Positions 41,001 to 53,986 of a stretch of 64,000 bases of DNA are shown here, piece by piece. Position numbers and translations under genes: made by a program. Origin of the DNA: Acanthornis magna (lineage: Eukaryota > Chordata > Aves > Passeriformes > Acanthizidae); NCBI GenBank assembly GCA_036785705.1, contig JAWUZG010000970.1, positions 1-64,000 of the forward strand. Reading direction: 5' to 3'. The notes below the pieces were generated by a model. It was not told the origin of the DNA. It ran no database searches and saw only the letters and a list, made by a program, of their open reading frames with translations. Position 1 is the first letter of the stretch; the number at the start of each line of letters is the position of its first letter.

Positions 41001-43050
41001 TCCTCTAGACAGCTTCTTTTTTGCAAACACCCACAAGCAGCATATGTAAAGTATCATTTTAATGCTACATAATGGGAACTGAATCTGGTCCCAAATACAG
41101 TGTCAAAATCAATAAAATACAGCCTGATGGCTGAATTATTTACTGCTCATCTTGGATGCAGTCAAAAATAAGCCAGATCCCAAATTTGGGATTTTTTAAA
41201 ATTTATTTACCTTTTGTTCCATATGGTAATATTACTGAAGCTCAGCTTTAAATGCTCTGCTATCCTGAAGCCAATAGAATAATTTTTGGATACTGTTGCA
41301 TTTTTTTTTCTGCTAAAATAGAAGTTCTTTCGATAAACACAGACTAAGATCTTTGATAGGGGTGCAAGAACTAATGTTAAAACAATTCTGTGGTGGACTG
41401 TAAATGATGTTTCTGAAGACCTAGCTGTAATGCCAAGATCTGACACAGACTGGGTATCACTATTTAAGTAGATTGTTCCCCATTTAATCAAAGTAGAATT
41501 AAATTTCTTTGTATTTACAGACGAGATGATCTGTTAAAAATGAAAGTACATAGAAAAGAGCTGCAAATAAAGTACACAATGACAGGTGTTACACACTTTC
41601 TGCATATATGGATTCTGCTTCAGAGGATCTAGACTTGAACGAATTTTCTCAGCAAAAGAAGACTCTCTATCTACTAACATCTATTTTGTGGCTTTTGTGG
41701 ATGCTGTGGAAGGACTCACTGCACCCAGCAAACAGAGTACTGCAACTGCATCAGTTAGCTAAATAAGAGTAACATTTTTCCAAACCTCTACTCAAACACA
41801 TCACAGCTGCAACTGCAAATCTCTAACAAAACAGAGAAAAAAAAATCATCTCTTAAAAATTGCAAATCACAACAGTGCCTAGACCAGAGGACAGAAGAGA
41901 GAATGCCCCATTTTATCTCAATTAATTTCTAATAGCAAAGTGAACAGAAATCCAGTGAGTCATAGCTGAGTAACATGATTTTGTGCAGCAGTGGGGAAGA
42001 ATAATTAAGGAAATCAAGCCACTGTAATACGCATCACAAAGATTTACATGTCAATGAATTTAGGTCTTTTCAACTACAACAGCAAGCGTTGCTGTTTGGC
42101 TAGGTAAGCAGAGAGAAAGAACACAGAATACTAAATTTGGAATAGTCCCTTAAATGATCAGATTGCAATTGCTCTAGAGGACCAGCCTTATTTACAGTCT
42201 TTACTTGAAAATTTTAGTGATGTTGCAAGTGAGCAAGGCACCACCTCTCTCCAGTAATTTTTTATCCAGACTTAATGATCTCCACACACCAGCAATGCAC
42301 AAAACTTAGAAATAAATAATTGATGATTTTACAAAGTCTGAGCAGGCTGAGTCATCGCCAATAGGCTATTAAAACAGCATCATGAGCTCAGCTGGTATAA
42401 AATGCCTAGAAATCCCCAGTTCTTCCTGCAACTGGAGCCATTTCTCCATTCTGACTGAAGACAATGAGAAAAACAAACAATTTAAGGAAAATCTGAGGAG
42501 AAAGTGGGGAGGGGGTTGCACTCCTTACCCCCCTCTTTAGACATCTCCCTCTTTTCCTTCTCTAGTTTGCACAGCTCTAGTCACAACTTTCTCTGCACAC
42601 CTACAGCTCTCGTGCAGGCAAGGCAAGCTCCCAAAACTGACCATTAAGTCAATAGCAATGCTCCTGGGATACTCTCAGGGATACAGAACAATTACAGATC
42701 TTGGCATTGTAGCTAGCAGAGTTCCCTTCCCTGATTGTGAGTATAAATACCATAGCCTCTGTATTCATATTTTGGGGGGGGCACTTTGCCCCCGTGCTGC
42801 ACACATCAAAAGGTTTTTACTATTTGAACCATAGAAGAAGCGAAGTCAGCTTCTCCATCTCCCCAAAGGGAGGGGGTGGTCATCGTTGAGCTGTGGGGGT
42901 CACTGCTCAGCCATCCCACTGCAGAGCACTTCCGAGCAAGCTTTCTGAGCTATCATCACCAGAGAACAGTGGAAACCAGATTTTTAAAGACATTTAGACT
43001 CTGGTTAAGAGTCCAGAGAAGCCCAGAGTTTCCTGACTCCAAATTGTATT
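38046..43050. other. Non-coding DNA, no gene recognised
   Basis: Mostly AT-rich, with a GC-richer stretch at 38.94-39.08 kb. There is a hairpin-capable G-run/C-run at 42777-42793 close downstream of a GTATAAATAC sequence at 42740-42749. No coding or RNA gene could be supported. Confidence 0.5.
42777..42793. repeat. GC hairpin (GGGGGCA / TGCCCCC)
   Basis: Seven-base perfect arms with a three-base CTT loop, at the end of a G8 run (42774-42781). Seen directly, function unknown. Confidence 0.7.
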
Positions 43051-43093
43051 ACAGAATCATAGAATCACATAATGGTTTGGGTGGGAAAGGGGA
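43051..43093 (-). mobile_element. CR1 3' terminal fragment, minus orientation
   Basis: ACAGAATCATAGAATCAC followed by ATAATGGTTTGGGTGGGAAAGG is the reverse complement of the CR1 3' end. Only about 40 bp remain before the SINE begins. Confidence 0.7.
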
Positions 43094-43242
43094 AAGGTGA
43101 CCCTGAGATCAGCTCAGTTGGTCAGAGCATGGTGCTGATAACACCAAGATCACAGGTTTGATCATATGGGCCATTCATGTAAGAGTTGGACTTCACGATC
43201 CTTATCGGTCCCTTCCAACTCAGAATATTCTGATTCTGTGAA
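43094..43242 (+). mobile_element. tRNA-Ile-headed SINE with CR1-like tail (TguSINE1 type)
   Basis: The tRNA-like head carries AGCTCAGTTGGTCAGAGC (A box), GTGCTGATAACACC, a B box GGTTTGATCA at 43155-43164 and ATGGGCCA. The tail, AGAGTTGGACTTCACGATCC followed by GGTCCCTTCCAACTCAGAATATTCTGATTCTGTGA, is the CR1-derived 3' end. It is better preserved than the copy at 28.2 kb. It abuts a CR1 3' fragment of opposite orientation, so the two CR1 tails form an inverted pair. Confidence 0.87.
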
Positions 43243-43363
43243 CAGAAGTCTACCAGCCAACCTTTTCTAGTGTAACCTTGGTCAAAAGTGACACTAGATG
43301 TGACAATTTCAGACAACTTAGTAGATCAGGCAAGCTTATGTACCTATTTGCAGAAAAATAACA

Positions 43364-43369
43364 TTATCC
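43364..43369. repeat. Target-site duplication, left copy (TTATCC)
   Basis: Six bases directly before the LTR start, repeated exactly at 43763-43768. Confidence 0.7.
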
Positions 43370-43762
43370 TGTCCTGGTTCCAGCCAGGACAATTATTTTT
43401 TGCAGTAGCCAGGAGGGTGCATGGCTAAGAACCAGCAGTTATTCAATACCATCTCACATCATTTTCTGGGAACAGGGGTGGGGGTACATAGAAGCAGTCA
43501 GGAATTGTCAGGCTCTGCACAGTATCTCGGTGAGCATTTGTGTTTTTACACTTTGGTCATTAATATGATTACTGTTCCTGTTCGTTTTCTTATCTCCTTG
43601 CTGCTTCCAGTAAATTGCTCTCATGATTTTTACCTTTTGTGCTTCCAGTTCTCCTCTCCTGAGAGAGGAGGGAGAGGAAGTGGGTAGTGAGCAAGTGGTG
43701 TGTAATTTGGAATGGTTTCAGTGGGAGCACTAAATTAGGGAATACTATTCCTAAACCACGAC
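43370..43762 (+). mobile_element. Solo LTR of an avian ERVL-type retrovirus
   Basis: It starts TGTCCTGGTTCCAGCCAGGA and ends CTAAACCACGAC, the ends of a widespread avian LTR family (TGTCCTGGTT...AACCACGACA). A GTGAGCATTTGTG motif, a TTTTTACA/TTAATATGATTACTG stretch and a CTCCTGAGAGAGGAGG region correspond in order to the consensus R/U5 part. It is shorter (393 bp) than the usual length and lacks recognisable TATA sequence, so it has internal deletions. The 6-bp TTATCC flanks show one insertion followed by LTR-LTR recombination. No internal retroviral sequence remains and nothing is coded. Confidence 0.83.
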
Positions 43763-43768
43763 TTATCC
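43763..43768. repeat. Target-site duplication, right copy (TTATCC)
   Basis: Matches 43364-43369 exactly. It implies the LTR lost its terminal A or that the duplication includes one shared base. Confidence 0.7.
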
Positions 43769-44880
43769 ATGTGTATTGTAGCTCTCCCTGACAAAGTTTT
43801 TTACCAGGAAGACAACCATTTAGTAGTCCCATAGCCTGTATTTATCACACTGTTCTGGATACACACACCTCTAAATCATGCAAGAATTGTATGAGGATAA
43901 AATTGACATTGTCAAAATAATAAAAATAATAATAAAAACCCCAAGCAACAAAGCCTTGCTCCAAGGCCATTTCTTCAATCTGTGCCCTCCTTGAAGCACT
44001 ATGTGTCAGAGCTGCTAAAGGGATAGAGGATAAAAAAACACCAAGGTAAGAAGTCAAGCTGCAGTTTTACCTCTACCTGACAGTCTAGTAGCAATAAGCC
44101 GTGAAAAGCAGCCTTACCCCCCCATCCTCCCCCGACCACAGATTCTCATTATCTCCTTTCTACATGCTGGAAGCTAAATGGCAGATACTGCTCATGCATA
44201 CAAATCTAAGTTTTCTCCGGTTTAGCAGGCTTACTGCAGCCAGTTCAGCATAAACAAACACAAGAAAACACTTCTTTCTTTTTTTCTTTTTTTTTTTTTT
44301 TTTTAAATTGCATTTAGATGTTGGATTAATTTTGCTGCATCACAAAGCTCGTCTTTGGGGGTACTCTGGGAGCAAGTTGGTCTACAAGACCCTGCAGAGC
44401 AAGGGGCAGAATTTCTAGCTCAGGTCACAAAAGCAGACCAATAGATGTTCAGCACCAAGCTGTGCATGTCTCTAACTCTGAAGCACAGAGGTTTCCTATC
44501 AGCAGTACCAATTTTACTTTCATGACAGGTCACAGTCACCCTGATGCTGCCAACTGAACAGATTGTTCCCAGCACCATGAAAACAAGGTACCAAGGATGA
44601 TCTTGAACTTTCATTGTTGGTTCTCAAACTCTGGCTTCTTGTTTTTCCGTTTCCTACTCTAACACCAAAAAGGTTAGAGCAATGAAAATCTAGGTTAGTA
44701 AATAAAATATTCTATCTGAATTTCTTCAGTGAAATTCTGGTTTTGAATAATTAACTGTTTCCATGACAGAAGCCTAAAAATACTTATTAAGAGTAGCAAC
44801 ACAGCCCATAACATTTTCACCCTTCTAGCTAAAAAAGACAAAAATTCTGGATGATTACCTCCCAAGGAAAAAACTGTCCA
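43769..44880. other. Non-coding DNA with a poly(T) tract
   Basis: Contains a T-rich run at 44271-44305 (about 18 uninterrupted T after TTTC interruptions). No gene or named repeat seen. Confidence 0.55.
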
Positions 44881-45015
44881 AAAAATAACCCACAAACAAA
44901 CCAGCCACACACACACACACACCAAAAAAAAAAAAAAAAAACCCACCCCAACAACAAAAAAGCAACAAAAAAAAAAACAAAAACAAAAACAAAAACAAAA
45001 ATCACAAAAAACTCC
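44881..45015. repeat. A/C-rich tract: (AC)n, poly(A) and (AAAAAC)n
   Basis: A CA run (44906-44922), a 17-base A run, ACCCACCCCAACAAC, then several AAAAAC units (44968-45000). Strand-asymmetric like the tracts at 15.8, 26.0 and 38.0 kb. The frame over it is a composition artefact. Confidence 0.85.
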
Positions 45016-48000
45016 CAACCCACAGACATTTTACATTTGAGTAGAAAGGATTAACCAATTCCACCTAATAAGACAAAAAAATCCAGAAAATAAACCGAGA
45101 TAGCATTGTGAGCTAAACCTGTAGACACCTGGTTTAAACCAAGATATATCTCTTCAGTGGTCTCATCTATAATTTCAGGGTCTCCCACACACCACAGTCA
45201 TCACTATCTTTATGCTGCAACTATCTTAATATACTATCTTTGTGCTGCCATTTACTAAATAATAAAGAGAGAGAATATATTATCAATTATCCTATAGAGA
45301 CAGTATCCAAAATTGATTATGCTTTTGTTAGTGTGTTGAAGGTCATAGATTGGGATGGGGCCAAATGATTGCAACAAGTGGATGCATTTAATAGAAGTCA
45401 GTGCTGGCTAATATGTCTGAAAAGATACCACCCAGAGAAAAGATAAATAAGGAAATCCTGAAGTATGTTTATGGCAACTAATGCTCATCAATTTACTGCT
45501 AATTAATGTTTCAAAAGGAGTTAAAACATCCAGATCCCATTTTATTGGGCAATATAAGGTTCTCTCTTTTTCCCTGATTCATCTGAAGAGCGGGCTTAGT
45601 GAAATTCCTCCCCTTTCTCCAGCCTCTCAAAAAACTCCAAATAAAACAAAAACCAAGTAAACAAAAACAAAACAAAGAAAAAGTCTAGCAAGCAAGCCCT
45701 CTGAGATAGGAACAATAGCTGGAGTCTTGACAAAAAATGAATTACTTCTGTAAACCTAAATAGCAAAAATACATTAACAACAGCGACTTGTTTATGACTG
45801 AGAACTTTGTGCAAAGCCGCACTTTCAGAAAACACCAAAGTAGAGAAAGAAAAAGGAAATAAAATTGTTAAGAAAAAAAAAACTGGTTCTTGGAGATACT
45901 ATTACGAGTGCCTAGGGGAAAAATATTACGTTTTTTAAAATTAGGTACCATTTTCCAAACAATCTTTTTCTATATCCTGACAGTTTCTTGGTGCAAGATT
46001 TGCACTGCCAGAACTATCCTATTTTCCAGTGCTTCTGATGGGAAAAGATACTATGCTATAATGAATCTAAGAATCTTATATCCTCTATTTTTAATGGACC
46101 CAGAATGCTCCAAAAATAATTGAACTAGTTTTTTAACTTCAAGTCTTCTACTATTACCAGTGCTTAGAAGCAAAGAGAATTGAACACTTTACTAAGTAAT
46201 AACATGAAAGCTCAAAGAAAAACTTTCCAACATACTGTCAAGTTTTATCAGGCATTGAGTGATTCAAGTTCAGTTCAGACTGTGGTTATCTGAAGCGATC
46301 TACTGGACCTGGTTTTTAGAGGTAAGGGCATTTAGCTACTATATATTAAAATACTGCATTGAAATAGAGCCGGGTGGAATGCAGAAGGACTGAACAAATC
46401 TAAAAAGCTAAACAAATCTCATTAAGGGGATCAGAATTTATGTATCTTCCAAATATAACTTGTAGATCAAATTTTTCCTAGGAAATCGTTTAAGACTTAT
46501 TCTTAACATAATAATTATCTAGATAAGGAAAAACAGACCAGCAACCCTCCCCAAAACTCTAATGTTGCAATAAGGCCTGAGTCAACATTTGTGCATACTT
46601 AACATACAAAACAAAAACAAATCATCCATCTACCTTAACATTAATCAACCTCTAATTAGCCCTGAATACATATCCATGGTGGATTTTCATTTTGCTGCCT
46701 TTCCCATAGGCAGTCACCCTTTTCTCCCAAGTTCTGGTCCTCCTTTGAATAAGACTCTTTTGAATAGGGTCTTTATACCATAGACCCAATCTGAGCAATT
46801 ACAAAATCTACTTGAATGTTTTTATTTGCAAGACAATTAATTTAAGTCTAATGTATTTAAATTTTACATAGAAGCAACACTTTCAGGTGACTTTGTTGAT
46901 TTCTTAAGCATCCATGGGCATTTCAGGTTTGCATTTGTTCAGAGCTCTTACATAAACAATCTGAAAAGGTTGTGATTTTGTGTCACACTTACCTTGTTTG
47001 CTGTGGCTTTATAAAAGCACTAACAAAAGGCTTATCATAAATATGTTTAATCTGATTTTTTTTTTGTCCCTAACAGCTCTAGTGGATAAGATTCTTAACT
47101 CCCAAATACTCTAGCTACATTTCTCTGTACTTGCTGAAAGACTGTTCACCTGTACATGATTTCAAGATACAATTCACACACATAATGTTAGGAGTAGACC
47201 TAATTTCTAATATGTCTAAAGAAATAAGGCCTTAATTCAGCCAAGATTTTTGATGGAAGCAGGAGAACTTCCCCTTTCATATAATTTATGACTTCCTAGT
47301 ATTCAAAAGTCCAATTTCTGTGTATTGATATATCATTTACTTCAATTCTCATATGCTTAAAAATAAAACAAACAAGCGAAAAACCCCCAATCACAGACAG
47401 AAAACCCACAAATAAATAAAAACAACCTCCCCACGAATATACAGCAGATCAAGATTCTGTTTATTCTGCCACAAAGTAAAAATGTTCCTAAAGAATATTT
47501 AGTGGCATTTTTTACATCATGAAAAAAAGACCAAAAACCAACCCCAAACAAACAATTAAATGGGGGTTTTTTCTGCCTTTTTTTTTTTAGCCTCAGGAGA
47601 TGCAATTTGCTGTTCCTTTCTGAAATAAAGTACAAGTCCATTGACTGCAACATGAAAATTTCCAAGAACTCATTTGTTCAAGAACACATTTTTGTTGTTT
47701 ACTAGGTGCTTGAGTTAATGGAAAAATAAGTTTTGAACAGCGAAATTCAATTTTGCAATTAATGATCTATCATAGCTATTCCTTTAAAGATGCTTATGCC
47801 TCACCAAAACTGATATACTTAGGGAAGTAAGGCAATAGAAACACTTCTAATTTGAGGCACAATTTCACTCTGAAGTTTTATAGCAGCCCATGTGTTATCC
47901 TATTTCTTTCATTAGCAGATATTAAAGTACTTCACAAAAGAGATCCGTCCTGTTAACCTCAGCTTCCAGGTGGGGAGAGAGATTCACACTGAAATAGAGT

Positions 48001-51000
48001 TTTTTCCAACAGGATATGGTTTGGCCCTCCCATACACTAAGACACTCTCTACCATGTTGTATTCTTTCTTGTTTTGCTTTCCTGGATACAACCTTGATGT
48101 CAAATTTATATACAGAGGTAATACATGCAGGAATTATATGTAAACCAACTATAGCTCAAATTTGTGGTGCAGTGGAATCGGAGCCTTTAGGAACCAAGTT
48201 TTCTAGGTTTTACAGAAATAATATAACATTACCTATCAAGAATACACCAGAAGCTAACAGAAGAGTACACACCACCTCCCATCTCTTACAAAAAAAAAAA
48301 AAAAAAAAAAATCTGATTTTATCTTGTCAGAAGTGTCTTCATTCTTCGTACTCCGGTGTTGTGTCTAATGCCATGAGGAAATGCACAGTGAGGGCGTCAT
48401 GTTTGTGCATATCTGTGACAGTGCATTGTCAGATAGCCCTCAGGAGACACCTTTGCCTCTTGGGTGCCACAGATGTACAGGCAATGAAACAAAGGGCAAC
48501 AGATGTTGTCATTCAAAGGGTGCACTTATACAACTGCTTACAACATAAAGTTTAACACTCTTGAAAAATGCTTTGATATTGACTTGAGGCTAGAGAATGA
48601 ATTAAATACTATAAAAGGCAACAGCTGAGAAGTACCTAACGGTTCTTTCTTCTAAAAGTGCGTATGACCTTCACAGAAAGTTTCCAAGTAGACACATCTT
48701 AAGTTCTGTTGGTGAAAAAGCTATTGAAGAATGGTCAACAAAAGCAAGTTTCTCCTGTTAATCAAAAAACATCTATGTACATCAGCCAGTTCAATTGCCA
48801 GTTTTTGCAGCCACAACAAATACAAGCTTCTTTGGAAAGGTGGGGAGATTAAACAGTGCTTGTGATACTTGTTAATTATTTCTTGACAAAATACTTCAGT
48901 GTGATGATAATTTGTGGTAGAAAACAGAGGCAAACCACATCATTATATAACCTAAAACACACTGTATCTCACCAACCATAGATCTGAGAGCCATCAGCCA
49001 GTCCATTTATTTCAGACAGGACTGTTAGGAACCTCTGTTGGAAAATGCCTTATTTCATTCCAGTTACTCTGCAAACCAAGTCCCTGATGTTCACAAGCAT
49101 GAATGAACCCTGATAGAGCCCAAGCAAGAACATTTCATTCTCAGCCTCTTTCTAAATACAAGTACCTGTCTTCTTTGAAATCCTGTTCTAAGAAGGGAGC
49201 AGGAAATTCCTGTGGAAAGGTTAGCACTCTGGTAAACTCATGAAACACTGATGGTTTCTGTGGCTTGCTGAGACCACAGGCACTTCCACATCACCACATC
49301 ATGACTGTGCTATGGTTATTAGCAATCCAAAATTAAAATACTTACTCTGAAAAGGGATCATTTTGCTGTTTCATGCTGTCAAATGAACCTGTAGGTGGGC
49401 AATGATATTTCACTGAGGGCTGAAGGTGAATGAAAATGGAATTAAGCTGAATGCTAAATTCAGTAGTATCATAGGAAACCAGGGTGTCTGAAACCAAAAC
49501 AGATGAATCTTGCAATGACTAAATATCGGATTAGCAGCCTGAATGCATCAACAATTTCATCTTTTTTTACCAATATAAGGAAAGTCTCCCTGCTCAGTTT
49601 CTGCCAGTCAAATAGGTGCTGAGTAATCAACTCCAGACCAGGCTGTATAGATAGCAATGAAATTGTCATATTAATACGGCATGCAGATTTCAAGGGACAA
49701 AATACTAATTTAAAGTATCCAGGTTTTTTCTTTAGGAGAAGGCTACCTAGCCTGCAGTACATGGGGCATCACTCAGTTTTACCTTTTCTGTTGCAGTGAT
49801 AGGAGGGCTATTAGCCACTGCCCCTTCTACTAACCTGTCTCCAAATCAGAAATTAATTAACAGAGCTGTGAGGATAGAGTTAGAAGAACCTTTGCTAGTA
49901 GTTTCAATGAGGTAAATTGACAGGAGATTTTAAAATCCATTTTGACAGCAAGACAAGTTGAAATAAGTGACTGTCCTGACTCTGTTTTCTCTGTGCTTGT
50001 AAAAGTGTCAGATACAATGTTCCACAGCAAGGAGGGAGGTTGCAGAGATGACAAGCTGCTCCTTCCCCAAGCACATCAGGGTGGTATATGAAAATCTTTA
50101 CCCAGGCACAGGATGAATGGAAAGGAAGCCATGAAAGCTACAAGCAGACACATCCCAGCAAATTACTTTCTTACTGCAAGACAGCCACTCCTGGAGAGCG
50201 CAGGAACAACAAGGTGTGTCTGCTGGTACCTGGGCACGGCTCATTCACATGGCAGCAAAACATGTTTCAGGCTTTTAACAGTAGGAATGCAATGACTCCC
50301 ATTTTTGCCAGGTAATGGCTTCCTAGTAGGGGAAAAAAAACGCGTGTGGGGGGAGGTTGTTTCTTGTTATTTTTAAATCCAGTCAGCTTTTTTTATTTTT
50401 TTTAATAAAAATGTTTTATAGATGAACGTGGGATATGCCTTATAATAAAAGAGCTGTTTGCAGGATCATTGCTCTGCTCTTCCCCAGCAAAGTTATTTGC
50501 AGAGAAGAGTGCCTGTGAACACTTTTACACAAGCAAGTTGTAAATTTCTATCACACTCTGCCAGACTAGAATTCAGTCTGAGTACACTGCCAAAGGAGGG
50601 CTGATGGCAGGCAAGTAATTCATTCCCTATTCCAGGCTGTTTGCTTCCAACAAGTCCATTTCACAGGATAGTTAACAGATCCTCTCATGATAAGGATGAC
50701 TGCTCAAAGCACTTAGGCTGATGTTGTTTTAATACCAAATCTATATTGAGGAGGTTGACACAAGTAGTGCCATACAAAGTAGCTTACAAAGGCTAGTGGA
50801 GAGGAACAAGACATGGAAACTAATATCAACATTCCTCTGTTTCTGAAAGGCCAATGAAATCTCTTGATGCTGTGGGTATTTCTTAAATACGATGTTTCAC
50901 ACAACATTTTAGTTACAGCAAAATGTAATTATGCTTGCAGATTAATTTGCTGGGTAAAGATTTCTCTTTGAAATTATTCTTTCAATTCTTGCAGCCCTTG

Positions 51001-53842
51001 CACACCTAACATATTTTCAGTAGCATTTATCTGGTATAAGATTATTGCATTTTATTTCCTTGAGGGAAAACCACCTGAAAAGGGGAAAATCAATCCCTTG
51101 ATATGACTAGTTTAGTGCATATGTTCTGATTTTATGTGGTATGTGTTTATAGAATAAATATTTATAATGTAAGGATCTTATATATTATACAAAGCTTCAT
51201 CAGAGAAGATATTTTCAAGCATTAATGAAAAAAATCAATCAGAGTTCAAACAATTCTCAAACAGTATTTTTTCTCCCATTTTCCAAAAGTGTTTTTGACT
51301 TGGGGCCATCACATTTGAACTCAACCTGGCTGTTTTCATAACCATTTCTGGAAAATCTCCTCTTTCTCCTGCCTTGAAGGTCCTTTAAACCTCATTTCTG
51401 CTTGGATCCTTTGAATTCTTTTCCCAGCCACTAGGGATCTAAACATAGCAGAACTCTCATAAGGTGTGGTTTGTCCTAATTATCAAAAGTCGTGAGTATT
51501 GTGATAGTTGACTCATGAACCACTTACCTTTAACAGAATGAAAAAAAAATTAGCTCAATTAATTTGGTTGCAAGTCCTTTTTGCAGCCTTTATTTTCACA
51601 AAGATATACAGTCCCGTGTCACTTGGTCAACAGAGAATGAGACACTTGCTCTTACGCTGCTCACGCTTTCACCCTCTACTTGCATTAGCAATTAAAAAGT
51701 ATTAATGGATTGCACTGAAGGTCAAGACCCACTTTAACTCATGCCTAGCTATTTGTTAGGAGCAATCACTAAATTGTACCACCACTGTGGTATCTGCATG
51801 TCTAGTGAAAACATACATTGATTGCTTTCATCGATATTAACTTGTTGCATCAACTGTCTATAAACTGCACTTTTCTGTCACCATGGAAGAGGGACAGTAC
51901 AGGAAACCAAAGTCTCAGTGGTGGCTACTATGCTTTGTTTAAAGCTTATGGAGATACCTCAAAATAATTACTACGTTTTGGCAGTTTTCCTGAATTTTGA
52001 GAGATCGTTCACAAAGCGACTCAGCCAAATATTATTTGGGGTCTTTCAAGTACATGGCAGTTTGTCCATGAGCAAACTTCCAAATGCTCCCCTATATCTA
52101 AAATGCTGTGTTCATAGCCCAGTTAGTTTAGTGTTAAAATTGTATTCTCTCCACACCCCACACCAAACCCCGTGAACTGAGTAGAGAACAACAGTTTTGT
52201 GTTTCAATTCTGTAAATGCCTCCTGAGATTTTGCAAAAGACAAAAATCTAATTCTGGCCATGGTGATTAGTCGGAGGGTACCTGTGTTTGTCAGCCAGGC
52301 ATTCACACTATTAATCTGTTTGCAATTTCATTTAATGTATGTTTATTGAGCATACAAACATCAAATCCATAACACACAATTCCCTGCACCTACTGCTCAT
52401 CCCTGTGATGACCAGTAGAAAGGAGTGAACTCAGATCTGTTGTGCCGAGTTGTGCCAAAAACATCAAGGTGGGTAAAAAAAGTGGAGGAGGAAGAAAAAA
52501 AATAAGATATGTGCAGGGAAAAATGCTTACACAGTCACAAGAGGGACACATGGTCATGACAGGTGATCCATATGCATCCAACTACATGCAAATTAGTTGG
52601 TCTGTTACACTCAGGGAGGGGAAAAAAGATCTGTATGCACACTGAACACTTCTACCTTACACCAGGGTCAAACCAAAACTGATGACAAATGTCAGCACTC
52701 TAATGAGATATCGAGCAACAACTCTAAAATGCCTAAGAGGCCATGCCTTTTTCCTCCTCCACCTCAGATCAAGTGAGCTTACATCCTTGCAAGAATCCCA
52801 ACACACTAGAACTAAGGTAATGGTGGTGGAAGAGTGTTGAACAGCTTCCAACACCTACATTAGTGAAACTATGACAACATTCTTACATTCCAAAAAAGTT
52901 CATGGCCTCAGTTAAGTTGGAATATAGTTCTTTGTGGCCATCAGTCTGAACTTGTCACAGCTCCTTCACGGCAACTATAGGAACTGAATCACAAAGCATC
53001 TGGGGGAAAGCAGAATCCCAAAAAAGACAGTGAGTCATCCTACAGTGTCCTGTTACTTCAGGGGATGAGGACTATTTCCAGCTCATGACAGTGAGCAAGC
53101 CTGACTTGTCCACCTGATTTTTTCCAACACTGAACTTGGAAACCTGCAAGAAATCTTACTCATGATTGTGGGCTTAGGGATTGGTAGAACTGGTACAGAA
53201 ACTGTTGGAGTTTAGGAGCAGCAGTCATCAGAACTAAGTGAAGAATGCAGTGAATTTATTGTTTAATAAATTTTTGTGCTCTCTGGTTAGCTTGGGAAGT
53301 CCCCACAAGAGCCTAGGGGACCTTCTGCACCTACTTCAAGAGGCTTGGTATTAACTTTGTTTTTAATAAATTTGTTTAAGTATCTAAATGAACAAAAGCA
53401 ACAAAACCACTCTTCTGTCTGTGTTTCAGGAGTAGCAGTTGACACAGCCATGTTTTCATCTTACATGCTGTATTTCTTCAGAATACATCCAATTGTCACA
53501 CTGAAGAAATGAAGAAAAATTAAATTATGAAAAAAAAGACTTTTCATGTAAATAGTATAGAGCTTTTCCAATAACTCACTAGCATAACACGACTCCCCTC
53601 CTTACTGATATTCTGGTACTGACAATGCAGTGCAAATTAAGAGAAGTAAGCCTTTCTGCCAACAGAATAATACAGAGTTTGACTGAAGCTTCAGCAGGAC
53701 ATTCAAGAAGCTTCTCTAGAAAATAAAAAAATGCATATAACCATAACAGACATTTTAAAGGAATACATCTCCCAGTCATATCATCTTCTGTCAAAAGTGA
53801 AGTCTGAACAATACATGAACACTAGCCTTTTGCGACTCCTAC
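45016..53842. other. AT-rich non-coding DNA, no gene recognised
   Basis: Further A/C-rich pieces at 45630-45690, 47366-47430 and 47525-47560, and a 21-base A run at 48291-48311. The 179-codon frame at 48016-48555 runs straight through that A run (a lysine stretch) and is not credible as a gene. An AATAAA-rich segment at 53240-53275 with a CTCTCTGG sequence after it recalls an LTR R/U5 region, but termini could not be found. Confidence 0.5.
48291..48311. repeat. Poly(A) run, 21 bases
   Basis: An uninterrupted A run preceded by CATCTCTTAC. No recognised retroelement body lies on its left side, although it could be the tail of an unrecognised retroposed sequence. Confidence 0.8.
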
Positions 53843-53986
53843 CTGCTTTCTGAATTTCTTCTTCAGGGAGGATCTGAGTGACAGAAAACACAAACCACAT
53901 ATGACCCTTTTGAATGTAAAAAGCAGCAGCAGCAACCAGGCCCTTTTCCTCTATGCATTGAAACAAGTCAAGGCATGACCTTGATG
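53843..53986 (-). other. Candidate exon B of an unassigned minus-strand gene
   Basis: On the minus strand the frame is open between an acceptor ending CTTGCAG (53987 upward) and a donor GCAG|GTAGGAGT (53842 downward). The segment is 144 bp and enters and leaves in phase 1. A better acceptor (GTGTTTTCTGTCACTCAG) inside it would give a 31-bp version, 53843-53873. The product ends ILPEEEIQKA(G). Its last residues and donor resemble candidate exon A, 295 bp upstream on that strand. The protein family is not recognised and no further exon of the series was found, so this is tentative. Confidence 0.22.

Noticed and set aside
48016..48555. 179-codon plus-strand open frame as a gene
   Set aside because: It reads through a 21-base poly(A) run and shows no recognised domain.
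53205..53300. LTR R/U5 region (TTTAATAAATTTTTGTGCTCTCTGG)
   Set aside because: The AATAAA context recalls LTRs, but no TG/CA ends, duplication or further similarity were found.
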